Shown: piece after piece, positions 27,278 to 34,588 of the stretch
How the letters are laid out: every line of letters starts with the position of its first letter
How positions within the stretch are numbered: the first letter of the stretch is position 1
Assembly: GCA_963716925.1 (NCBI GenBank)
Contig: CAVQUX010000033.1
Location: 744,001 to 808,000 of the forward strand
Reading direction: 5' to 3'
Length of the DNA stretch: 64,000 nucleotides
DNA from: DAISKN01 sp963716925
GTDB lineage: Bacteria > Acidobacteriota > Vicinamibacteria > Marinacidobacterales > SMYC01
Position numbers and translations under genes: made by a program
Notes under the pieces: generated by a model
What the model was told of the DNA's origin: nothing
Database searches by the model: none
Seen by the model: the letters and a program-made list of their open reading frames with translations, nothing else

Positions 27278-28057
27278 ATGCCCATCCTGCTGTTTCTCGG
27301 CATCGCGGTCCTCGGCCAGGGCGTCGATCTCGACGAGGAGCTCCGAAGGGAGATCCGCGCGGGACTCTACCAGCCCGCGGAAAAGCTACTCGAGAACCCG
27401 GAGGTCAATCCCGACTCCCAGGACGGCGAGGGCTGGACCGCGCTCATGTACGCGGCGCGCTCCGAGAACCAGGACCTCGTGTTGCTGCTCCTGAAGGCGG
27501 GTGCGGCGCTCGACCTCGCGAACCGGGACGGCGAGACCGCTCTGGTGGTCGCGGTGAAGCGGGGGAACGTCGAGGCCGCGCGGCAGCTCTTGATGGCGGG
27601 AGCCGACGTGAAGCCGAAGGACGCGCGGGGGCGGACCGCCCTCGATTGGGCGGAAGCGGACCACCGCACCTACCTGTCGCAGATCATCCGCATCGCCGGC
27701 CGGCCGAGCGTCGCCCGGGTCACGGTGGCGGAAAAGCCGATCGACGTCGGCTCCGCGTCCCTCGTCCCCCCGAGGGTGCTGAAGGACACACCGCCGCTCT
27801 ATACCAAGAACGCTTTCGATCGCGGGGTCGAAGGGAGGGTGGTGCTCAAGGTCATCATCCGCAAGGACGGATCGATCGGGCCGGTGCGAGTGGACCAGAG
27901 CCTCGACGACGAGCTCGACCAGGCAGCGGCCGAGGCCATCCGCAAGTGGCAGTTCGACCCTGCGACGGTCAAGGGCGAGCCCATCAACGTGCTCACGAAC
28001 ATCGAAGTGGACTTCATCATCCAGAAGCACAAGAAGAGCGAGCTCCCCACCGCCTGA
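27278..28057 (+). CDS. ankyrin-repeat protein with TonB-type C-terminal domain
   Basis: 259 residues with a short hydrophobic leader. Three ankyrin repeats (DGEGWTALMYAARSENQDLV; NRDGETALVVAVKRGNVEAA; DARGRTALDWAEADHRTYLS) span about 45-140. The C-terminal 80 residues form a TonB-C domain (GVEGRVVLKVIIRKDGSIGP; AAAEAIRKWQFDPATVKGEP). No N-terminal Pro-rich TonB spacer is present, so it is not a classical TonB. Such single TonB-C exported proteins are common in Acidobacteriota. Convergent with fdhE, 9 bp apart. Confidence 0.8.
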   Translation: MPILLFLGIAVLGQGVDLDEELRREIRAGLYQPAEKLLENPEVNPDSQDGEGWTALMYAARSENQDLVLLLLKAGAALDLANRDGETALVVAVKRGNVEAARQLLMAGADVKPKDARGRTALDWAEADHRTYLSQIIRIAGRPSVARVTVAEKPIDVGSASLVPPRVLKDTPPLYTKNAFDRGVEGRVVLKVIIRKDGSIGPVRVDQSLDDELDQAAAEAIRKWQFDPATVKGEPINVLTNIEVDFIIQKHKKSELPTA

Positions 28058-28066
28058 CGTCGGGAC

Positions 28067-28729
28067 TCAAATCCCGGCGAGGTTCGGGAAGATCTTCTCG
28101 TATCCCCGCTCCCGCGCCCAGACGTCCAGACTGAGGGCAGACATCTCGTCGACTTCGGGGATGGCTTCCGGCTCCACGTCGAGACGAACGACGTGGAGGT
28201 AGCGCCGGCAGCTCTCGCAGGTTCGCACCCGGATCTGGGGAAGCTCCGAGGTCTCGTGGAACGCGACTTCACCCCCGCATCCGCTGCAGCGATCGCGGGC
28301 GGCCGGCCATTCGTGAAAGCAGAGCGAGCACACCAGGGAAAACGCGGTTCCATCGCCTCGAGGCCGGAGGCATCCGGCCTGCGGTGAATGCGCGCAGCGG
28401 GGACAGCCGCGAGGGTCCCGGCCGGGCGGAGGCTCGCTCGCGGCCTGGAACAGAACGCGGGCGAAGAAGCTCCGCGGCGATGCCCTGTCCTCGAGCGCGC
28501 TTCGGCAACGCTCTTCGTCGATCTCGAGCGCGGCGGCCCGCAAGGGTTCCGGCCCGAACGCCTGAACCCGATCGAGGAGCCGGGGAAGCGACGCGAACGG
28601 GGACTCGGGATCCAGCTCGTGCTGAAAGGCGGCGATCTCGGCATAAAAAGAGAGCGCTTCTCGTGCCTCGGGACGGCGCTCCGCGAGAACGCGGGCGCGC
28701 GCCGCGCGATCGAGAAAGCTCCGCGGCAT
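28067..28729 (-). CDS. fdhE: formate dehydrogenase accessory protein FdhE
   Basis: 220 residues. FdhE is needed for maturation of respiratory selenomolybdo-formate dehydrogenases. The C-terminal rubredoxin-like zinc/iron-binding part is clear: CPRC, CSLCFHEWP, CSGCGGE and CESCRRYLHVV. The start at 28729 (MPRSFLDRAARARV) is chosen because the ATG overlaps the stop of the preceding gene (TGATG). It lies about 8 kb from the formate dehydrogenase structural genes at 36042-40472, which it probably serves, and is coupled to a PhoD-like phosphatase gene. Confidence 0.88.
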   Translation of the reverse strand: MPRSFLDRAARARVLAERRPEAREALSFYAEIAAFQHELDPESPFASLPRLLDRVQAFGPEPLRAAALEIDEERCRSALEDRASPRSFFARVLFQAASEPPPGRDPRGCPRCAHSPQAGCLRPRGDGTAFSLVCSLCFHEWPAARDRCSGCGGEVAFHETSELPQIRVRTCESCRRYLHVVRLDVEPEAIPEVDEMSALSLDVWARERGYEKIFPNLAGI

Positions 28730-30117
28730 CAGAATCGATGCACCTTTGGAGATCCGAGTGGAAGGCCCTTCCGCGAGAACACCTCGACCTCGACCCGGTC
28801 GGGATGGATGGTGACTCGGGTGAAGTTGTCCGCCGTTTGCACGGGCCCGGCCTCGGCGAGCTCGAAGGTCAGGTCCCCGGCGCGAATCGTTCCTCCGAGC
28901 CGGAAGAGTCCCGGCGATCCTCCGGGATAAGGCCAGAAGAAGGGCGAAGAGACGACGGATACCAGCTTCGTTCCGGGACCTCCGACGGCTCGAAGCTCGG
29001 CGGAGACCGACGCGTGCACGTCTCCCGACAGGAATAACACGCGCTCGCACTCGTTCTCCACCAGGAAGCGCAGAAGCTCCGCGCGATCCAGGGGAAACCC
29101 GCTCCAATGGTCCCTGAGCTTTCCGAGGACCTCGGGGAACAAGGGTACCGAGGTCGCGACCACCTTCACTCCAGAGGAGCCGTCGACGAGCCAGCTCTGC
29201 AGCGCCTCCATTTGCGTCTCGCTCACGATACGCCGGCTCTCGCCGTCCTCGCCGAACAGGCGCTCGGTGCGGACGTCCATCACGAAGAAATCGCAGCAGC
29301 CGTCGTGGAAGCGGTACCAGAGCTTCTCCGGCACGCCGTCGATCCCGTGCCCTTTCACGGCGAACAGCGGGCCGTGGCTCGCCTGGTAGGTCAGATAGGC
29401 GTGGATGGCCGCCGGATAGCGCACCCGAAGATCCTTGGGCGATGCGTTTTTCGGCCACCCGTCCTCGATCTCGTGATCGTCGAGGATCATGTACGTCGGG
29501 ACGCGGCTCATGAGACGGCGGATGTTCTCTTGACCGAATGCCTCGCGGTAGCGCGCGAGGTAGTCGTCGAGGAGCCGATCGGGAAAGAGGAACCCGAGGT
29601 CGTCCGCGTAGATCTGATCGCCGAGCAGGAGGAGTGCGTCGGTGGACCTTCCTTCGACCTCGACCTGCCGAAGCATGGAGGCGAAGATTCGATCCCCCCT
29701 GGAGTCGAGCCACAGGCCTCCGAACAGCCGCGGAAGGTAACGGCAGGAGCCGATGAGCAAGGAGCGGCTCGCGCCTCGGTCGTCGGTCCCGGTTCGGAAG
29801 CGGGAGCGGCTCGACTGGCTCCAGTCGAGATCGGGAGCCTCGGCGTCGGAGAAGAAGTAGCCCATCTCGTATTCGTACTCCGTCCCCGGCTCGAGAGAGT
29901 CGAAGACCACGACTCCCGTAAGGTCGAAGTTCGGATTCATCTTGAAGTAGACGGGATTGGAGAACACGCCGCCCTTTCCGCTCCGGATTCGTGCGGCCCC
30001 CTCGGCACGCCGCGGTCCTTCGGGTGTGGCCTCGTACGCCGCGCGGCCCCAGAGACGAACGCGGGTCGAGGTCGTCTCTCCCACGATGGGACCGAGCTCG
30101 AGCGGAAGGAGTTTCAC
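28729..30117 (-). CDS. PhoD-like alkaline phosphatase/phosphodiesterase
   Basis: 462 residues. An N-terminal beta domain is followed by the metallophosphatase core: LIGSCRYLP, LLLGDQIYADD, MILDDHEIEDGWP and FLSGDVHAS, the metal-binding motifs of the PhoD family. No signal peptide is visible, so it may be cytoplasmic, unlike classical Tat-exported PhoD. Overlaps fdhE at its stop; divergent from the amidase. The substrate is unknown. Confidence 0.87.
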   Translation of the reverse strand: MKLLPLELGPIVGETTSTRVRLWGRAAYEATPEGPRRAEGAARIRSGKGGVFSNPVYFKMNPNFDLTGVVVFDSLEPGTEYEYEMGYFFSDAEAPDLDWSQSSRSRFRTGTDDRGASRSLLIGSCRYLPRLFGGLWLDSRGDRIFASMLRQVEVEGRSTDALLLLGDQIYADDLGFLFPDRLLDDYLARYREAFGQENIRRLMSRVPTYMILDDHEIEDGWPKNASPKDLRVRYPAAIHAYLTYQASHGPLFAVKGHGIDGVPEKLWYRFHDGCCDFFVMDVRTERLFGEDGESRRIVSETQMEALQSWLVDGSSGVKVVATSVPLFPEVLGKLRDHWSGFPLDRAELLRFLVENECERVLFLSGDVHASVSAELRAVGGPGTKLVSVVSSPFFWPYPGGSPGLFRLGGTIRAGDLTFELAEAGPVQTADNFTRVTIHPDRVEVEVFSRKGLPLGSPKVHRF

Positions 30118-30160
30118 GGAGCGAGGATTCTAGCGCGATCCTCGACTACAATTCCGGCCC

Positions 30161-31846
30161 ATGGATGACGCCACGCGCCGCAGGGAGTTTCTCTATTACT
30201 TCTCGGGCCTCGGCCTCGCCTCGACTCTCTTCCCGGGAGCGCTGTGGGCGAAGATGCAGCCGGAGGGTACGGCGACCCTCGAGGGGATTCGCGAAGCGGC
30301 GAAGCTCGCGGGCCTCGACTTCACCGAGTCCGAGCAGGAGGCGATGCTCGAGGGGGTGAACAAGAACCTCGCGCGCTATCGGGAAATTCGCGGAAACTCT
30401 CTCCCCAACGACGTTCCCCTGCCGCTCTACTTCAATCCGCGCGTGCCGGGCGAGAGCTCGGCCTGGAGCACCGAGTTCCGCCCGAGCTCGCCGGCTGAAG
30501 TCGAACGACCGACGAATCTCGAGGACACCGCGTTCTGGCCCGTCAGCCGTCTCGCGGAGCTCGTCCGGAAGAGGCAGGTAAGCGCGGTGGCGCTCACCGA
30601 GATGTATCTCGCGCGGCTCGAGAAGTACAACCCTCTCCTGAACTGCGTCGTTACCCTGACGAAGGACCTGGCGATGACACAGGCGCGGCGGGCCGACTCC
30701 GAGATCGCCGCCGGCCGCTACCTCGGGCCGCTCCATGGGATTCCGTGGGGAGCGAAGGACATCATCTCCGCGAAGGGCTATCGGACCACCTGGGGTGCTG
30801 CTCCCTTTCACGATCGGATCCTCGACGTGGACGCCGCCGTGGTGGAACGCCTATCGGCCGCGGGTGCGGTCCTGGTCGCGAAGCTCACGACGGGCGAGCT
30901 CGCGTTCGGCGATCAGTGGTTCGGCGGGCGCACCAACAGTCCATGGAACCCCGAGGAGGGGTCGAGCGGCTCCTCCGCGGGCTCGGGGGCGGCGCCGGCG
31001 GCGGGCCTCGTCGGCTTCGCCATCGGAACCGATACCGGAGGCTCCATCCTCGCGCCCTCCGTCCGCTGCGGCATCGTCGGGATGCGGCCGACGTTCGGAC
31101 GCGTGAGCCGCTACGGAGCGATGGCCGCCGGGTTCACCCTGGACCGCATCGGTCCCATGTGCCGCACGGCGGAGGATTGCGCGCTCGTGCTCCGGGTCAT
31201 CGCCGGCCCCGACGGAAGGGATCTTTCGGTCGCCGACATCCCGGTCTCCTGGGACGCGGAGCGCGACCCCTCGACACTCCGCGTCGGCTATACGAAAGAG
31301 CTCTTCGATCGGGAGGCGGATCCCGAGAGCCGCGCGAACGACGCCGCGGCGCTCTCCGAGATCCGCGCTCTCGGGATCGAGCTCACGCCGGTGACCCTGC
31401 CGGAGAGCGACATCAACTTTTTCATCGAGTACGTCGAGAGGGGCGCAGGCTTCGACGAGTTCGCGAGAAGCGGCGGAGACGCGGGACTGGTGCGCACCCG
31501 ACACCGGGCGGAGCTCCGCGTCGCCCACCTGGTCCCCGCCGTCGAATATCTCCAGGCGAACCGGCTTCGCTACCGGCTCATGCAGGAAGTCGCTCACGCG
31601 ATGTCGCAAGTGGACGTTCTCGTCACCACGCGCCCCACGCTCGATTCGAAAACGAGCGTCAATCCCATCACCAGCCTCACCGGCCACCCCGCGGTCGCGG
31701 TGCCGAACGGCTTCACCCCGAAGGGAACGCCGACGGGGATGGTTCTCGTCGGACGCCTCTATCGCGAAGGCGAGATGCTGCTCCTCGCGAAAGCGTACCA
31801 GGAGAGGACGCGGTTCTATCAGAGGCGGCCAACGCTTCCGGCTTGA
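30161..31846 (+). CDS. Tat-exported amidase (amidase-signature family)
   Basis: 561 residues with a twin-arginine leader (RRREFLYYFSGLGLAS). Amidase-signature domain from about residue 130 with the Ser-cisSer-Lys triad: Lys199 in WGAKDII, cis-Ser271 in GSSGSSAGS, nucleophile Ser295 in GTDTGGS. It would hydrolyse an amide outside the cytoplasm; the substrate cannot be read from the sequence. Convergent neighbours are absent; the lower-GC patch begins after its stop. Confidence 0.88.
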   Translation: MDDATRRREFLYYFSGLGLASTLFPGALWAKMQPEGTATLEGIREAAKLAGLDFTESEQEAMLEGVNKNLARYREIRGNSLPNDVPLPLYFNPRVPGESSAWSTEFRPSSPAEVERPTNLEDTAFWPVSRLAELVRKRQVSAVALTEMYLARLEKYNPLLNCVVTLTKDLAMTQARRADSEIAAGRYLGPLHGIPWGAKDIISAKGYRTTWGAAPFHDRILDVDAAVVERLSAAGAVLVAKLTTGELAFGDQWFGGRTNSPWNPEEGSSGSSAGSGAAPAAGLVGFAIGTDTGGSILAPSVRCGIVGMRPTFGRVSRYGAMAAGFTLDRIGPMCRTAEDCALVLRVIAGPDGRDLSVADIPVSWDAERDPSTLRVGYTKELFDREADPESRANDAAALSEIRALGIELTPVTLPESDINFFIEYVERGAGFDEFARSGGDAGLVRTRHRAELRVAHLVPAVEYLQANRLRYRLMQEVAHAMSQVDVLVTTRPTLDSKTSVNPITSLTGHPAVAVPNGFTPKGTPTGMVLVGRLYREGEMLLLAKAYQERTRFYQRRPTLPA

Positions 31847-32342
31847 GCGCTTTTACTTCGTCTATCCAGGAATCCCCTCGCGACGGCAGTCGCGGAACGA
31901 CTTCTCCCAATCCGCTCCATGGTGGGCCGTGACCTCCTTGCATCCGACTATCGAGGAGAAGATCGTCCGCCCGAGGCACTCGAAGCCCTGCATCGTCCCC
32001 GTTGCTGTCAGCGAAAGTTACAGTCGGGGTGAACCTGAGTCGTAATCCGGCTAAGTCCAATGAACTAATACCGCTACTCTGTATAGCCCGACAACAATCG
32101 GGCAAGATGCTGTGATTTTCGTCACAATTCCTTACAGGCAGCCTTTTGACAGCGCGCCCATCGTTTTTCCCAAGTATTTGAATCATAACGATATGCCACT
32201 CATGGCACCGCTCATGCACGTGCTCGACTGCGACGCGTGGCCGTGTTTCGGCTATTCGCACCACTATCGCGATTGGTTTGCGGCAGCCGTAGTGCCTGAA
32301 CCTGATTTCGGGCATAGCCGAGCGCCTGACAGGAGAAAGCAC
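31847..32342. other. about 500-bp intergenic region, lower GC toward its right half
   Basis: No supported gene. The first 130 bp keep the GC-rich character of the flank. From about 31990 the base composition drops. A 6-bp hairpin (GCCCGA-CAACAA-TCGGGC) lies at 32086-32103 with no T-run. A sigma-54-type promoter is at 32203-32218, and an AGGAG site lies before the ice-binding gene at 32343. Confidence 0.6.
32203..32218 (+). promoter_or_regulatory. sigma-54 (-24/-12) type promoter for the PEP-CTERM gene
   Basis: TGGCAC at 32203-32208 and ATGCA at 32214-32218 place GG and GC at the canonical sigma-54 spacing (GG 204-205, GC 216-217). Transcription would start near 32229, giving about a 114-base leader. 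RpoN control with PrsK/PrsR is known for PEP-CTERM genes in other bacteria, which fits. Confidence 0.5.
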
Positions 32343-33203
32343 ATGAACACCGTGAAACTGGCAGTACCGCTGTTCGTCGCACTTACTTGCGGCCCCTTCC
32401 AGGCGTTCGCAACGCCAATACTGAAGACGGCGGAAGCCTTCGCGGTCCTGGGTGCCTCGACGGTGACCAATACCGGCGCGACGACCATCACCGGAGACTT
32501 GGGTCTCTATCCAGGCACTTCGTACACCGGATCCGCGACCGTCACCCAAACAGGAGCGGTACACCTGACGGACGGGGTCGCGCTGCAGGCTCAGATTGAT
32601 AACGCCACGGCGTACAACGCTCTGAAAAATCTGTTGCCGACTACCGTGTTGACGGGTACGGATCTAGGTGGGCTGACGCTGACGTCGGGTGTCTATTTTT
32701 TCGCGAGCTCGGCTCAATTGACGGGGACCCTGACGCTCGACGCCGAGGGCGATGACAACCCGTTCTGGGTGTTTCAGATCGGCAGCACGCTCACGACCGC
32801 CAGTGGCTCGGCAGTAACCATAATCAACACCGGTGCGGACGGCAGTACCGCCGGCGGTTTGTTCTGGCAGGTCGGCAGCTCGGCGACTCTCGGAACCAGC
32901 ACGGATTTCGAGGGAAGTATCCTGGCGCTCGCAAGCATCACTCTCAACACCACCGCGACCATTCATAACGGCAGGGCCCTTGCGCAAACTGGTGCGGTGA
33001 CGATGGATACCAACACCATCAATATCAATTCCCCGCCCTTTACCGGCAGACTGACCGGCGGCATCGAGTTCAACGATGAGGGGCGGGTCGTAGACGTAGA
33101 TACCGGACAGCCCTTGGCGGCTGTCCCCGAACCCTCCACACTTCTGCTGTTCGGCTTCGGGCTGGCAGGGTTGCTTGCCAAGAGAGCAAGAAAAGTCAGT
33201 TAA
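32343..33203 (+). CDS. ice-binding-like (DUF3494) protein with PEP-CTERM sorting signal
   Basis: 286 residues: signal peptide (LAVPLFVALTCGPFQAFA), an ice-binding-family beta-solenoid domain starting FAVLGASTVTNTGATTITGD and LGLYPGTSYTG, rich in Thr and small residues, and a C-terminal PEP-CTERM tail from about residue 261 (VPEPSTLLLFGFGLAGLLAK then RARK). Such tails are cut by an exosortase, which is not in this window. AGGAG precedes the ATG by about 7 bases. Codon use is more A/T-ended than the surrounding genes, suggesting transfer, perhaps from a proteobacterium. DUF3494 proteins can bind ice or act as adhesins. Confidence 0.88.
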   Translation: MNTVKLAVPLFVALTCGPFQAFATPILKTAEAFAVLGASTVTNTGATTITGDLGLYPGTSYTGSATVTQTGAVHLTDGVALQAQIDNATAYNALKNLLPTTVLTGTDLGGLTLTSGVYFFASSAQLTGTLTLDAEGDDNPFWVFQIGSTLTTASGSAVTIINTGADGSTAGGLFWQVGSSATLGTSTDFEGSILALASITLNTTATIHNGRALAQTGAVTMDTNTININSPPFTGRLTGGIEFNDEGRVVDVDTGQPLAAVPEPSTLLLFGFGLAGLLAKRARKVS

Positions 33204-33215
33204 GCCACGGCCTAA

Positions 33216-33541
33216 TCAACGCTCACCGGCGAGCTGGCGAAGCTTTCGGTCGGAGGGAATGGGCGAACGCGAGAGCAGGCGTTCCGCGCGACGCAGACTT
33301 TCAGCCGCTTCCGCGATGCGGCCGAGCGCCAGATAAGAACGGCCGAGCCAGAAGCAATCTCCAGGGGAACGACGGCCGACAGCGATTCGCCGAAAATCCT
33401 GCTGTCGTCACCGAACACCCGGGCAGCGTTGGCCGATGCCTCCCGGTCTAGTGCCAATGCCGCTTCGCAATCTCCCGCGCCGTTGAGTGCTTCACCAAGT
33501 ACGCTACCCGGCCCGCCGCCAATAATTGCGATTCGGGTCAT
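33216..33541 (-). pseudogene. 3' remnant of a TPR protein
   Basis: TPR-like sequence GEALNGAGDCEAALALDREA and GDDSRIFGESLSAVVP is followed, after a one-base shift in a C-run near 33362, by GDCFWLGRSYLALGRIAEAA and ESLRRAERLLSRSP, ending at a TGA (33216-33218). The upstream part of the gene is missing. It resembles the tail of a TPR-containing kinase or similar protein. It shares the lower-GC look of the ice-binding gene and belongs to the same foreign patch. Confidence 0.6.
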
Positions 33542-33663
33542 GTCTCCCCCTGCGCCAGCGGCAGAGCGACCCCGGACCGGGCGACGACCGAGTCGACTTC
33601 ATCACCTTCGTAACAGGGAGAGTCGTACGTTGCGTCCCTCGCGTGGGCATGGGATCGTAAGGA

Positions 33664-34056
33664 ATGAGCTGTGTGCTGCGCGCGAGCGGCACCGACTTCG
33701 ACCCCGAGGCCTTCCTCGTGGAGAGCGAGCTCAGGGCCGGGGCCAACCCCATCTACCGGCGCGGCGAGCCTCGCCCCGGCGGGGACACGTGGCAGTCTTC
33801 CGGGTTCCACGTCGGGGTGAGTGAAGCCGAGCTCAGCGACCTGCCCGGCCAGATCCGGGACGCGGTGCGGTTCCTCTCGCGCCACGAGGAAGAGCTCCAG
33901 CGTCTCGGTCGCTTCGAAGGCGTCGAGGCGGTATGTCTGGACTTTGCGATCGACCGGAGAGACGTCGCCGTGCAGAGCGACGTCTTCGACGCCGAGCTTC
34001 TCTGGCGCGCCGGCGCTCTGGACATCGACCTGGTCGTGAGTCACTACGCGTTTTGA
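33664..34056 (+). CDS. DUF4279-like protein
   Basis: 130 residues. The pattern fits DUF4279: an N-terminal strand with GTDFDPEAF, the RRGEPRPGG loop, an SSGF segment, a helix LPGQIRDAVRFLSRHEEELQ, and a C-terminal ALDIDLVVSHY. Function is unknown for the family. AAGGA sits directly against the ATG at 33664; a GTG at 33673 has better spacing and may be the true start. It precedes the selenocysteine-containing DsrE gene by 12 bp and is probably co-transcribed with it. Confidence 0.6.
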   Translation: MSCVLRASGTDFDPEAFLVESELRAGANPIYRRGEPRPGGDTWQSSGFHVGVSEAELSDLPGQIRDAVRFLSRHEEELQRLGRFEGVEAVCLDFAIDRRDVAVQSDVFDAELLWRAGALDIDLVVSHYAF

Positions 34057-34068
34057 GGGGGTGCAGGC

Positions 34069-34509
34069 ATGAGACGTGGTTTTCTCTCGCAGTTGCTCGG
34101 ACTACCGGCCCTGGGTTTGGCGGTGGCCCATGCGGAGACGGCTCCCAGGAACAAGATTCTCATCAAGAGCGCCTGGGGCTCCGCCGATCCGACCCAGGCC
34201 TCGTTCGCTTTTCTTCATGCGAACGCCTTCGCGGAAGCGGGCCATCCGGTTCAGGTCTTCCTGCTCGGCGAAGCGGTGTCCCTTATGCGCACGGTGGTGG
34301 CGAACTCGGTGATCCCCGTAGGCTGGCCGCCATTGGCCGAAGCGCTGGCGAAGTCACTCGAGCACAAGATCCCGGTTCATGTCTGAGGGGCTTGCTCAAG
34401 GGCCCGTGGGGTCCTCGAGAGCGATCTCGCCGGCAAGAACGCCACGTTCGCCAACCCCACGATCTTCGTGGGTCTCGTGCAATGGGCGGACAAGGTTCTC
34501 ACGGAGTAG
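34069..34509 (+). CDS. exported DsrE-family protein, predicted selenoprotein (U-x-x-C)
   Basis: 146 residues if the TGA at 34384-34386 is read as selenocysteine (Sec106). The signal peptide is MRRGFLSQLLGLPALGLAVA. The DsrE fold is seen in NKILIKSAWGSADPTQASFA and VQVFLLGEAVSLM, and EHKIPVHV leads to U-GAC-SRARGVLESDL. DsrE-like proteins usually have C-x-x-C there, so UGA replaces the first Cys codon. After the TGA the frame stays conserved to the end (ATFANPTIFVGLVQWADKVL, TAG at 34507). A SECIS-type hairpin follows the UGA, and a second Sec gene is present at 39888. Likely a periplasmic redox or sulfur-handling protein. Known DsrE-like selenoproteins make this reasonable; a nonsense mutation is the alternative. 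Confidence 0.8.
34399..34415 (+). promoter_or_regulatory. bacterial SECIS element of the DsrE-like gene
   Basis: AGGGCCC (34399-34405) pairs with GGGTCCT (34409-34415), 7 bp with one G-U, closing a GUG loop. The loop starts 20 nt after the UGA, as in the formate dehydrogenase gene of this window and close to E. coli fdhF. A GU in the apical loop is what SelB recognises. Confidence 0.7.
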
Positions 34510-34588
34510 CGGGCGTCGGCCCCTTTGCGGCGAATCTCGACGAACTTGCCCTCGTCCGTGACCGGACCCGGCGCTCCGGGAATCTCGA

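Noticed and set aside
32086..32103. Hairpin GCCCGA...TCGGGC as a terminator
   Set aside because: No T-run and it lies far from the end of the amidase gene.
31713..32564. Minus-strand frame of 283 codons across the intergenic region and the ice-binding gene
   Set aside because: Crosses a well-supported + strand gene and has no recognisable features.
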